DNA of 64,000 nt from DATATB01 sp036268995 (GTDB lineage: Bacteria; Planctomycetota; Planctomycetia; Pirellulales; PNKZ01). The notes below the pieces were generated by a model. The model ran no database searches and was not told the origin of the DNA. It was given only the letters and a program-made list of their open reading frames with translations. Both the position numbers and the translations under genes were made by a program. Numbering within the stretch: position 1 is the stretch's first letter; each line of letters opens with the position of its first letter. Shown here piece by piece: positions 16,642 through 25,721 of this stretch. The stretch is taken from positions 39,604 to 103,603 of the forward strand of contig DATATB010000143.1 of NCBI GenBank assembly GCA_036268995.1, written 5' to 3'.

Positions 16642-18535
16642 GCGTCGTTCCCTTCAGACGCAAAATCTCGGCCGAGAGAGCCGCGATCGTCGGCGACGTG
16701 AAAAGCTGACGCAGGCCGACGTCGACGCCGAACATGTCGCGGACACGCGTCACAAGCTGCGCCGCCAACATCGAATGGCCGCCGAGCAGAAAGAAATTGT
16801 CGTCGGGCGAGACCGACTCCGCGTTGAGCAGCGAGGCCACCAAGACCGCAACCTGCGATTGCACGTCGTCGGCGGGACCGGGGACAACGTTCGTCGGTGC
16901 TTGCCCCGGCAGTTGCTTCTCGAGGCTGGGAGCCGGCAGCGCGGACTTGTCGATCTTGCCGTTGGCCGTCAACGGCAACGCGGCGAGACGAACGAAGTGC
17001 GTGGGCAGCATATAATCCGGCAGCCGCGCCGCCAGGAAATCTCGCAAATCCGCGGCAACCAATTGCACACCGGCGGCCACGACGACATAAGCCACGAGTT
17101 CCGGGCCAGCCTCACCAGGAATCGCAACCAGTGCGCTGGCCTCGATGCCGGGATAACGGTCGAGCCAGGCCACGATCTCACCCGGTTCGATGCGGTAGCC
17201 GCGAATCTTAATCTGCTCGTCCAGCCGGCCCAAAAATGCCAGCTCGCCATTGGGCAGCCACCGGGCTCGATCGCCCGTGCGATACACGCGCAGCGACTTG
17301 CCGCTGTCCGTCTGCACGGCGACAAACCGCTCGGCGGTCAACTCCGGCAGGTTTCGATAACCGCGGCCGAGGGGCGCGCCGGCAATACACAACTCGCCGG
17401 CTTCGCCTCGCTCGACAGGTTGCAAGTGTTCGTCGAGGATCAACACCTTGGCGCCCGTGATGGGGCGTCCGATCGAGGGCGGACCCGCGATATCGGCCGA
17501 AGGCGCAACGATGCCGGAGGTGGCCACGACCGTGCATTCCGACGGCCCGTAATTGTTCACCACGGCAAAGGGCAACCCGGCGGCGGGCCGGCGGTGCAGC
17601 ACGTCGGCGCCGGTGAGCAAAAATTTCAAGGGCGTTTCGGCCGGCCAATGGGCATGCAGCAACTGCTCGGCCAGCACGGTTGGCACGAAGGTGATCGTGA
17701 TCTTCTCGGCAACGAGCCAGTCGCGCAGGGCATGGGGCGAGCGGCGAGTCAGCTCGTCGGCGAAGTGTACGCTGGCGCCGGCCGTCAGATGCGGCCATAT
17801 CTCCCACGTCGCGGCGTCGAAGCCGAGGCCGGCCACCTGGCTGGCGCGATCGGCCGAAGTGACACCGAACGCGGTTTGATGCCAGTCAATCAGGTTGAGC
17901 AAGTTGGCATGCGTAATTTCCACGCCCTTGGGCCGGCCGGTCGAGCCCGAGGTGTAAACGACATAGGCCAGGCTGTCGGAGGCCGGCTGGACTTCGATCG
18001 GTGGAGTCGCTCGATCGGCTTCGCTGTCGAGCTCGATCACGCGCCAACGCCCCGTGGGCCAGTCGCGGCACTTGTCGCGATGCGTCAATACGACCTGCGC
18101 CCCGGCATCGTCGAGCATGAACTGCGCTCGGTCGGCTGGCGTGCTGGAATCGAGTGGCAAATACGCCGCGCCGCTTTTGAGCACGGCCAGGGCCGCGACG
18201 ACGAAGGCCGCCGAGCGATCGCAGAAAATGCCCACACAATCATCGGGTCCGACCCCCGCCTCGCGCAATTGCCAGGCGAGCTGATTGGCCTGGCTTTCGA
18301 GTTCCGCAAACGCGAGCTCGCCACGATCATCTACGACCGCGATTGCCCTCGGGGTGCGCGCGGCATGGCTGGCGATCCGCTGCGGTAACGACGCCGAAAC
18401 GACGGTGAAGGAGGCCGCGGCGGTTTGTACTGATTCGTGATCCAGCATGACCAATTGAGATGTCTGCCCTTCGGTGGTGAAATTGGGGGCTCGAGACACG
18501 GTCGGTGCGCCCGTGCTAGAAACTCCTGCAGCCAA
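16634..18535 (-). CDS. Stand-alone NRPS adenylation-carrier (A-PCP) didomain
   Basis: A 633-residue amino-acid adenylating enzyme fused to a peptidyl-carrier domain, with no condensation or thioesterase domain. Adenylation cores are visible: A3 YTSGSTGRPKG (194-204), A5 NNYGPSE (327-333), A7 YRTGDRARW (418-426), A8 GRLDEQIKIRGYRIEPGEI (436-454) and A10 TANGKIDK with K527. The carrier motif LGGHSM places the phosphopantetheine serine at S588. Aligned by eye to GrsA, the ten specificity residues read D240 A241 W244 T282 L307 G309 N328 V336 V337 K527. This differs at one position from a known leucine code (DAWFLGNVVK), so leucine or a similar aliphatic amino acid is the best guess. It heads a three-gene operon with overlapping ends. 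Confidence 0.94.
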   Translation of the reverse strand: MAAGVSSTGAPTVSRAPNFTTEGQTSQLVMLDHESVQTAAASFTVVSASLPQRIASHAARTPRAIAVVDDRGELAFAELESQANQLAWQLREAGVGPDDCVGIFCDRSAAFVVAALAVLKSGAAYLPLDSSTPADRAQFMLDDAGAQVVLTHRDKCRDWPTGRWRVIELDSEADRATPPIEVQPASDSLAYVVYTSGSTGRPKGVEITHANLLNLIDWHQTAFGVTSADRASQVAGLGFDAATWEIWPHLTAGASVHFADELTRRSPHALRDWLVAEKITITFVPTVLAEQLLHAHWPAETPLKFLLTGADVLHRRPAAGLPFAVVNNYGPSECTVVATSGIVAPSADIAGPPSIGRPITGAKVLILDEHLQPVERGEAGELCIAGAPLGRGYRNLPELTAERFVAVQTDSGKSLRVYRTGDRARWLPNGELAFLGRLDEQIKIRGYRIEPGEIVAWLDRYPGIEASALVAIPGEAGPELVAYVVVAAGVQLVAADLRDFLAARLPDYMLPTHFVRLAALPLTANGKIDKSALPAPSLEKQLPGQAPTNVVPGPADDVQSQVAVLVASLLNAESVSPDDNFFLLGGHSMLAAQLVTRVRDMFGVDVGLRQLFTSPTIAALSAEILRLKGTTHG

Positions 18536-18849
18536 TCGAGCCTTTTCCGCCGCAGGGGCCTGCCAGTCCCGGGCAATTGAGCGTGGCGATGCCGGTCGCG
18601 CGAGTCGAGGCGGACTGGCCCAATGATTATGACCCTAGCGCCGGCCGGTTCGAAACCCAAATCCGAGCGGCCGCGGGCCATGACCAATGTAATGCCAGCG
18701 AACGAGATGTACACCCTCCGGGTATATCTTTGGCCGAAAAAGTCGGCCTGCCCGGGCGCGTGCCGAGGTCTCGCGCGGCGCTTGATTGTGGACGATTCAG
18801 GCGAATTCTGCCGTTACCGCCTGGTTTCCGTCGGCGACGACTCCGCCGG
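18536..18849. other. Intergenic region upstream of the A-PCP operon
   Basis: About 310 bases without a convincing gene. A short plus-strand open frame exists but has no family features. The region must hold the promoter of the minus-strand A-PCP operon and the 3' flank of the next minus-strand gene. No clear terminator hairpin or promoter boxes were identified. Confidence 0.5.
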
Positions 18850-20271
<1,422 letters not shown>

Positions 20272-20524
20272 GCTGTTGACTTCCAAATGAAAGCGGAGGG
20301 GAGTGCCAGGCAAAGGTGGGCTCGGTGGCGACGCCTTGCGGGTCAGCCCCATTCTAACCGAGCCCAATTCAAATGCGTAGCAGGCCCGGGGCACAGGCCG
20401 CGAAAAACTCTTGACGCCGCCAAAACCGACCGCGAAAATCTCGATTCGTCTGCTTGTTTTATGCGCGAAACCGGGCGGTGGCATCATGTCTTCGGCGGCC
20501 GACGATCATCGGGAGACCTGATCA

Positions 20525-20984
20525 ATGGGCGCGCATGCATTACGTCGCTGGACTCTAGTCGTTGCGGCCTGCCTCGTGGCGTGCGGTGGGTGCATCAGCG
20601 CGGATGTCCTGAACTTCATCAATTACGTCGACGCGCGATTCCCGTGAGTTGATCGCGACGGCGGATTTGGTGCGCGAGCTCACCCCGGAATGGCTCAAGG
20701 CCGACAAGCCGGACACGAAAAAAATCGGGGAATTGTGCGACGCATTCGACGCCGTCGAGCTGCGCCACGTCGAGGGCTCCGGGCTGCGCGTCACCGTCAA
20801 AATCGGGGCGATTGCCAAATTCATTGCCCGCGCGCAGAAGATCATGCCAACGCCGAATGGGGATAGGAAATTGGTGTATCGGACCACCGTGGCATCCATG
20901 CAGGGCCGAGGCATCGAGATCAACCGGGCGGACCAATTCGCCACGATTCTCACGCGCTTCTTCGGTGCGGCCGTCGGTCCCTGA
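20525..20984 (+). pseudogene. Small lipoprotein gene split by a frameshift
   Basis: Two abutting open frames look like one gene. The first (20525-20647, 40 residues) has a signal sequence with a cysteine-rich lipobox-like end (LVVAACLVACGGC), then ADVLNFINYVDARFP and a stop. The second frame, shifted by one base, is open from 20613 to 20984 and continues with DSRELIATADLVREL through TILTRFFGAAVGP. Both halves have GC-rich third positions. Reading VDAR from the first into DSRELIA from the second around base 20637 restores a smooth protein of about 153 residues. Alternatives are a sequencing or assembly error, or two coupled genes with the second starting at TTG 20649, one base after the first stop. 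No family recognised. Confidence 0.55.
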
Positions 20985-21237
20985 CGGGCGGATTTTCGGC
21001 GCGGGGCGTCGCAGTGCGCGTTGAGCCGCGCGGATTTCGAGCGGTAGACCGCCAAAAGATCGTTCTTTCGGAACACAAATTGCTATTCGGCTCGGGCCAT
21101 CGAGTGCCAGGCCGGACTAACCTCGAGCCCGCGTGAACGCGGCAGTTCCGATTGCCGAGGACGTGAAAAAGTGCTCGGAAAATAGGCGGCAATAGCCCCG
21201 AGTTGTCTCATTTGCACGGAGTTGAGGAGAAGATCCT

Positions 21238-21507
21238 ATGCAACGGTTGATTTTTGGATGTTTAGCGATGGCAGCCCTGGCAGGCATGAGCGTGTCAGTT
21301 TCCGCTGCCCCATCGCGCACGCTGGAAGAGATGTTCAAACTTCTCGACACCAACGATGACAGCAGGCTCACGCGCGCCGAATTCGTCGGCAAGGCCAAAG
21401 GCGAAGACGCCGAAAAGGCCAAAGCGCGTTTCGCCAAGCTCGACAGCGACTCGAGCGGCATGCTTACATTCCAAGAGTTCGATCGCGTCCCCCGAAAGAA
21501 CCCCTAG
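21238..21507 (+). CDS. Secreted EF-hand protein
   Basis: An 89-residue exported calcium-binding protein. The ATG at 21238 is preceded by a good ribosome site (GAGGAGA). A signal peptide covers residues 1-24 (CLAMAALAGMSVSVSAA). Two canonical EF-hand loops follow: DTNDDSRLTRAE (37-48) and DSDSSGMLTFQE (69-80), each with acidic residues at positions 1, 3, 5 and 12. A short Lys/Ala-rich linker joins them. The pair would form one EF-hand unit outside the cytoplasm. It is convergent with the TMTC-like gene and separated from it by a strong hairpin. Small secreted EF-hand proteins are frequent in Planctomycetes; the partner is unknown. Confidence 0.88.
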   Translation: MQRLIFGCLAMAALAGMSVSVSAAPSRTLEEMFKLLDTNDDSRLTRAEFVGKAKGEDAEKAKARFAKLDSDSSGMLTFQEFDRVPRKNP

Positions 21508-21525
21508 GCCAAATTAAAGGGGCCA

Positions 21526-21578
21526 AATTAAAGGGGTCAGAACTATTTTTTGAAAAATAGTTCTGACCCCTTTTAATT
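21526..21578. terminator. Long palindrome, likely bidirectional terminator
   Basis: Near-perfect 25-bp arms (AATTAAAGGGGTCAGAACTA and onward, then the complement) with T-runs on both strands separate two convergent genes. The right arm overlaps the stop codon of the minus-strand gene. The left end is preceded by a partial duplicate (CCAAATTAAAGGGG twice), which suggests the palindrome is a mobile repeat co-opted as terminator. Confidence 0.8.
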
Positions 21579-23306
21579 CTGATCGAGCAGGCGCAAGGCT
21601 TCGGCCAGGTTGCGGCGGACTTCGGTGCCTGGCAGGCCGGCGGCGATGGCGGCCTTGAAATGCTTCGCGGCTTCGGCCGGCTTGTGCTCGGCCATGAGCA
21701 GCGCGGCGAGGTTGTTATGCGCTTGGCCCAAATGCGGGTCGTCGTGGATGGCCCGCTGATATTCGTCTTTCGCGGCGGCGTATTTTTCTTCTTTGACCAG
21801 CAGGTTGCCGTAATTGTAATGGGCTTCTGCGTAGTCGGGCCGCAAGCGCAGCGCCTCGCGAAACTGCTGTTCCGCTTCGCGGTTGCGGCCCAGCCGGGCT
21901 AATTGGACCGCCAGATTACTGTGGCCCGGGGCGTCGCTGGGATTGAGCGCGACGACCTGCGAACCATGTTTGGCCGCTTCGGCAAGTCTCCCCTGCTGTG
22001 CCAGCAAGGTGGCGAGATTGTTGTGTGCCATCCAGGCGTCGGGATTTTTGGCAAGCGTATCGTTCCACAGGCTTTCGGCATCGCGAAACGGCTGAATGCG
22101 GTGCCAAGTGAGCGGCACCAGCACGATCACCGCCACCAGTCCAACGGCTCGCACGGCCTTCACGCCAAGCCTGGTCGCAACGAGCGCCGAGACGCCGGCG
22201 AAGCATGCGAGGCTGGCCAGATATTGAAAATGATCGGCCACGAACGAAAACTGCATCGGATAGACGTCGAAAAAACCCAGCGCCGGCAGCAGGGTTCCCG
22301 CAAACAACAACAGCATGACCAGTGGGCCACGACCGATGCGCCGGCGCAATGCCAGGCAGCCGGCAATGAGAACTGCGAAGGCGATCGGGAAGATCCACTG
22401 CCGCAACGCATGCGTATCGATGTGCCAGCGCGGATAAATGAACGTCAGATTGTGGGGCCACGCCAGCTTGCCCAGGTAGAACCAGAGGGCCCGACCGGCG
22501 ATCAGCAGGCGGTCGGCAAACGACAGGTTCCACGGCACGCCGAGCGCACCGACGTGGTACTTCTCCAGGTAGCCGGTGAGTGCCGCCAGGTAGGCGCCGA
22601 TGGCGAACATTGGCGCGGTCAGCAGCCAGGCCCGTTTGCTGACGCGGCCGGTTTTCCACCATTGAAGGAGAAGAATGGCCGCCGGCAGCGAGCACGTCAC
22701 GGTTTTGCTGAGCAGCGCGGCCGAATACAGAAACAGCGAGGCCAGGTACCACTTGTTGGCCCCGGCGAGCGGTTCGGGCTGCTCGGCGGGCCAGTACCGC
22801 AGAAACGAGCCCAGCGCGCCGAGATAGAAGAACGTCGAAAGCAGATTCTTTCGTTCCGTCACCCAGGCAACCGTCTCGACCTCGACCGGATGCACGCTGA
22901 AGATCACGGCCGCCAGCAGCGCGCCGGGCAGCGCCAACAGCCGCAGCACGCGATAGGCCAGCACCGCGTTGGCGGCGTGCAACAGAACGTTGACCAGGTG
23001 ATAGCCCAGCGGGTGCAACTGCCAGAGTTGGTACTCGAGCCAAAAGGTCGTGTAGACCAGCGGGTAATACTGCGGAGTGGACGTCGGATCGAGCCAGATA
23101 CTCACCAGCCCGGCGGGATTGTGCAGTAGCGGGTTTTTGGTCACATAGTGATCGTCATCCCAGATCCAGCCGGCCGACAGGGCCGGCACGTAGGCGACGA
23201 GCGTCAGACAGGCGATGCCGAGCAGCGGCAGCCACGCGGGAGGCGACGACGCAGCTTCGGTAGACCGCGATGGGGCGCGGTGGGCGGTTTTGCGTTGTTT
23301 GGCCAT
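21573..23306 (-). CDS. TMTC-like polytopic membrane protein with C-terminal TPR repeats
   Basis: A 577-residue integral membrane protein. Starting at the ATG at 23306, a basic N-terminus is followed by about nine or ten hydrophobic helices to near residue 390, then three to four tetratricopeptide repeats (for example AWMAHNNLATLLAQQGRLAE, DYAEAHYNYGNLLVKEEKYA). The first extracytoplasmic loop contains WIWDDDHYVTKNPLL, the acidic pattern of GT-C glycosyltransferases, and HPVEVETVAWVTERKNLLS is typical of TMTC-type protein O-mannosyltransferase relatives. This supports a lipid-linked-sugar-dependent glycosyltransferase, with the TPRs gripping a protein partner, but acceptor and sugar are unknown. 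The extreme C-terminus is encoded over a palindromic terminator. Confidence 0.85.
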   Translation of the reverse strand: MAKQRKTAHRAPSRSTEAASSPPAWLPLLGIACLTLVAYVPALSAGWIWDDDHYVTKNPLLHNPAGLVSIWLDPTSTPQYYPLVYTTFWLEYQLWQLHPLGYHLVNVLLHAANAVLAYRVLRLLALPGALLAAVIFSVHPVEVETVAWVTERKNLLSTFFYLGALGSFLRYWPAEQPEPLAGANKWYLASLFLYSAALLSKTVTCSLPAAILLLQWWKTGRVSKRAWLLTAPMFAIGAYLAALTGYLEKYHVGALGVPWNLSFADRLLIAGRALWFYLGKLAWPHNLTFIYPRWHIDTHALRQWIFPIAFAVLIAGCLALRRRIGRGPLVMLLLFAGTLLPALGFFDVYPMQFSFVADHFQYLASLACFAGVSALVATRLGVKAVRAVGLVAVIVLVPLTWHRIQPFRDAESLWNDTLAKNPDAWMAHNNLATLLAQQGRLAEAAKHGSQVVALNPSDAPGHSNLAVQLARLGRNREAEQQFREALRLRPDYAEAHYNYGNLLVKEEKYAAAKDEYQRAIHDDPHLGQAHNNLAALLMAEHKPAEAAKHFKAAIAAGLPGTEVRRNLAEALRLLDQN

Positions 23307-23313
23307 TACTCGG

Positions 23314-23370
23314 GGTCCGTGGTCCGTGGTCGTTGTCAGTAGCAACGGACCACTGACAACTGACAACTAT
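23314..23370. repeat. Heptamer repeat array (GGTCCGT / GGTCAGT family)
   Basis: Period-7 units GGTCCGT and GGTCGTT run into their reverse complements (CCACTGA, CAACTGA), so the array is also an inverted repeat. It ends over the stop codon of the gene at 23367. The same unit family recurs at 27756. Confidence 0.7.
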
Positions 23371-24299
23371 GGGCGGCGCGTGCCTTGCTGGGGATTCTTG
23401 CCCGACGGCGGCGGACGGTCGTCTGCTTCGCGCGGGAAATAGCGGCGGAATTCACCGCCGCCGCGCTCGTGCGGTCCGCCGCGCGGGGGCGGTCCGCCAC
23501 GCTGCGGTCCGCCGGAGATGCCCAACGACTGGCGGATCCAATCGCCGACCAGTTGCGCCGCGCGGTGGGCTTCGACGGCCTGGATCAATTGCCTTCTGGC
23601 CGCGGGCGACAGCTTTTCGGCCAGGGCTTGAAAATCGGCCGGACGGAATCCGACACCGTGCCCCATGCCGGGCTGCTGGGTTCGCTGCCACACCAGCCGC
23701 GCGATCATGCGGTGCCGCTCCGCTTCCGGCGCCTGTTCGAGCCGCGCGCGCTGCTCGGCGGCCACGGATTCCAGAATGCGATGTTCGATCCAGGCGGCCA
23801 CCACCTGCTCGTCGTGCGCGCCGAGCCGCTCGGCCGCTAGCCGGGATTCCTGGCTGATGAACTGCTTGATGCGCTCCAGTCGGGCATCGCCGGCCAGTTG
23901 CAGCAACTCCGAGCGCTTTTCCACCGGCAGCCGCTGAACCCAAGCAGCATAGCGCAGCATCGTCGCGCGCAGCCGATCCGCCTGCGGGTCTTGCTCCAGC
24001 GCCGCGGCAAATTCTCGCAGCCGGCGCTGCTCGTCGGGCTCGAGCTGCTCGAGCCGCTGCTGATTCTCGACGAGCGTCTGTTTCTGCTCCGGCGTCATCG
24101 ATGCAATCCGCTCGCGCCGCGCCGACAGCACGTCGGCCGCCGCCACGCAGCCTAAGGCCAAAAAAATGCAGAGCAGACGCCAGCATTTGGACGCCTGCAA
24201 AATAGTCCGAGCGTGTATATCCGCCCTTCGGGGCGAAGAGCCGGCGGCGGACGCAGACCAATCATTCATGCCGCGCAACCGTCTCAGGTCATTGCGCAT
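23367..24299 (-). CDS. Membrane-anchored helical protein of the sigma-factor operon
   Basis: A 310-residue protein of unrecognised family. The start at 24299 overlaps the anti-sigma stop by 11 bases; a second possible start is at 24269. A hydrophobic segment around residues 37-53 (LLCIFLALGCVAAADVL) is a signal anchor or signal peptide. The mature part is almost all charged helix, with SMTPEQKQTLVENQQRLEQL and LSPAARRQLIQAVEAH repeating a (L/M)(S/T)P-x-x-(K/R)QxL pattern that recalls DUF3106 and LTxxQ-type periplasmic proteins. The tail is Gly/Pro/Arg-rich (GGPQRGGPPPRGG). As third gene after an ECF sigma factor and its anti-sigma factor, it may be an extracytoplasmic sensor or effector of that system; this is context-based inference. 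Confidence 0.75.
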   Translation of the reverse strand: MRNDLRRLRGMNDWSASAAGSSPRRADIHARTILQASKCWRLLCIFLALGCVAAADVLSARRERIASMTPEQKQTLVENQQRLEQLEPDEQRRLREFAAALEQDPQADRLRATMLRYAAWVQRLPVEKRSELLQLAGDARLERIKQFISQESRLAAERLGAHDEQVVAAWIEHRILESVAAEQRARLEQAPEAERHRMIARLVWQRTQQPGMGHGVGFRPADFQALAEKLSPAARRQLIQAVEAHRAAQLVGDWIRQSLGISGGPQRGGPPPRGGPHERGGGEFRRYFPREADDRPPPSGKNPQQGTRRP

Positions 24300-24786
24300 G
24301 GGCGGCCTCCCCGTCGGCGAACCATCGCTCGCGCTCGAGCTCGCGGAGGAAGTCGATGCTGCCGGCCTGCTCGAAGGCGTCCAGATGCTCCACGAGTGGC
24401 AGATCGCGGAGCAGTTGCTCGTTGGGGTCGGGCCACGCCAGCCGGCCCAGGCCAAAGCCGGTGCCGATGGCCGCCGCCAGGCAGATCGCGAGCACCAGCG
24501 GCCCCAGCCACCGGCCCGCCCGCCGTTTCGTGGGCGATTGCAGGTCGGCCGCGGCCAGCGCCACCATTTCGACCGTGGTCTGCGTGAATGATACGTTCAC
24601 TTGCGACCGCGGCAGCCGGTCGAGCAGATCCCATGATTGCCGCAGCCTGGCCAGCTCGTCGCGGAGCGCCCCATCGCTGGCCAACAACTGCTCGATGCGC
24701 TGGCGCGCGTCGCCGTCCAGTTCGCCGTCGAGATAGGCCGACAGCAGATCGAGCGACTCGGCAGGCACGGCTGCTGGTTTGTTCAT
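24289..24786 (-). CDS. Anti-sigma factor, single-pass membrane protein
   Basis: A 165-residue protein whose ATG overlaps the sigma-factor stop in an ATGA arrangement. The N-terminal 60 residues (LLSAYLDGELDGDARQRIEQ, LRDELARLRQSWDLLDRLPR) match the anti-sigma domain that holds ECF sigma factors, but lack the zinc-binding HxxxCxxC motif, so it is the zinc-free form. One membrane helix (LGPLVLAICLAAAIGTGFGL) is near residues 94-113, leaving about 50 residues outside. The outer part ends in FLRELERERWFADGE. It should bind the sigma factor in the cytoplasm and release it on an envelope signal. Overlap on both sides with its neighbours points to fixed stoichiometry. Confidence 0.85.
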   Translation of the reverse strand: MNKPAAVPAESLDLLSAYLDGELDGDARQRIEQLLASDGALRDELARLRQSWDLLDRLPRSQVNVSFTQTTVEMVALAAADLQSPTKRRAGRWLGPLVLAICLAAAIGTGFGLGRLAWPDPNEQLLRDLPLVEHLDAFEQAGSIDFLRELERERWFADGEAAHAQ

Positions 24787-25430
24787 TGGGGCCTGGCCTC
24801 GGGCCGCTGGCCGGTTTGCAGGTAGGGCTCGAGCACTTCGCGCAGATTGGCCCGGGCACGCGAGAGCAACGACTTGATTGCCTGGGGCGTCATGTCCATT
24901 GTGGCGGCGATGTCGGCGTAGTTCATTTCCTCGAATTTGCTGAGCAGCACCGCCATCCGCTGCCGTTCGTTGAGCGACTCCAGCGCCAGGCGGACAATCG
25001 CCTGCATCTCGGCCTTGTCCAACACGCGGGTCGGCATCTGCCCGCTGGCGGCCTGGGCCAGTTCGTCGAGCCTGGCGGGCGACTGCTGGGCCGTCGGCGA
25101 AGATTGCACCGACACTTCGCGCCGCCGCGATCGCGAGCGCCGGGCATTGCTGGCGACATTGTTGGCGATCGTAAACAGCCAGGTCGAAAACTTGGAGCCC
25201 GGCACGTAATTCTTGCGCGAACGATAGACCCGCAGGAAGACGTCCTGGGCCAGGTCTTCGGCCTGCGTGCGATCGCCCACCAGGTGCTCGAGCACCGTCA
25301 TCAGGCGATTCTGATAGCGGAGCATCAGCTCTTCGAACGCCGCGGCATCGTCGTCGCGGACCTGCAGCATCAGCCGCACGTCCGGATCGAGCGTCGCGTA
25401 GCGCAGGGCGGCGGATTCGCTCGTAGCCAA
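24783..25430 (-). CDS. ECF-type RNA polymerase sigma factor
   Basis: A 215-residue sigma-70 family factor of ECF type. Region 2 is DDAAAFEELMLRYQNRLM, then DLAQDVFLRVYRSRKNYVPG and FSTWLFTIANNVASNARR. Region 4 is LNERQRMAVLLSKFEEMNYADIAATM, followed by the recognition helix TPQAIKSLLSRARANLR. No extra N- or C-terminal domain is present. The first codon at 25430 is TTG (GCT ACG follows); no ATG lies before region 2, so the start is uncertain. The gene leads an operon with a membrane anti-sigma factor and a third envelope protein. The upstream DNA is occupied by an unusual inverted-repeat element, where the operon promoter must also lie. Confidence 0.93.
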   Translation of the reverse strand: MATSESAALRYATLDPDVRLMLQVRDDDAAAFEELMLRYQNRLMTVLEHLVGDRTQAEDLAQDVFLRVYRSRKNYVPGSKFSTWLFTIANNVASNARRSRSRRREVSVQSSPTAQQSPARLDELAQAASGQMPTRVLDKAEMQAIVRLALESLNERQRMAVLLSKFEEMNYADIAATMDMTPQAIKSLLSRARANLREVLEPYLQTGQRPEARPQ

Positions 25431-25446
25431 CGGAACACCGAGAGGA

Positions 25447-25721
25447 AATGATGAAGGATGAATGCGGAATGATGAATGCCGGAGACAAGGACGACAACGA
25501 CTATCTGCTGATGCAACCCCGATCAGGCGGAAAAGTTTCTCATGAACCGAACCAGTGTACAGTGGTCCTCATACGACGCGTACAGAAGTCACAAGTTGCT
25601 GACTTTCAATTTAGGAACACTAATCGGCGCTAATTGACACTAATCGGAATTAGTGAGAATTAGCGGAATTAGTGTTCCCTCTCTTATCTCATTCATCATT
25701 CCGCATTCATCCTTCATCATT
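25447..25721. repeat. MITE-like element with 32-bp perfect inverted repeats
   Basis: Arms at 25447-25478 and 25690-25721 are perfect reverse complements over 32 bases. Each arm is itself a period-7 array (AATGATG, AAGGATG, AATGCGG, AATGATG). The 211-base interior has no gene and carries a second nested palindrome. The right arm overlaps the stop codon of rlmN and the left arm lies 16 bases upstream of the sigma-factor start. No target-site duplication was recognised. Confidence 0.8.
25614..25678. repeat. TTAGTG-rich nested palindrome
   Basis: A 65-base inverted repeat made of degenerate 10-base units such as CACTAATCGG and AATTAGTGAG, bounded by GGAACACTAAT and its complement. It is markedly AT-richer than its surroundings. 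Confidence 0.75.

Noticed and set aside
16640..18388. 582-codon open frame opposite the A-PCP gene
   Set aside because: All adenylation core motifs are on the minus strand; the plus-strand product is a codon-bias artefact.
16634..18535. Module of a large NRPS assembly line
   Set aside because: There is no condensation, epimerisation or thioesterase domain here, and the flanking genes are a P450 and a GNAT on one side and an unrelated oxidoreductase on the other.
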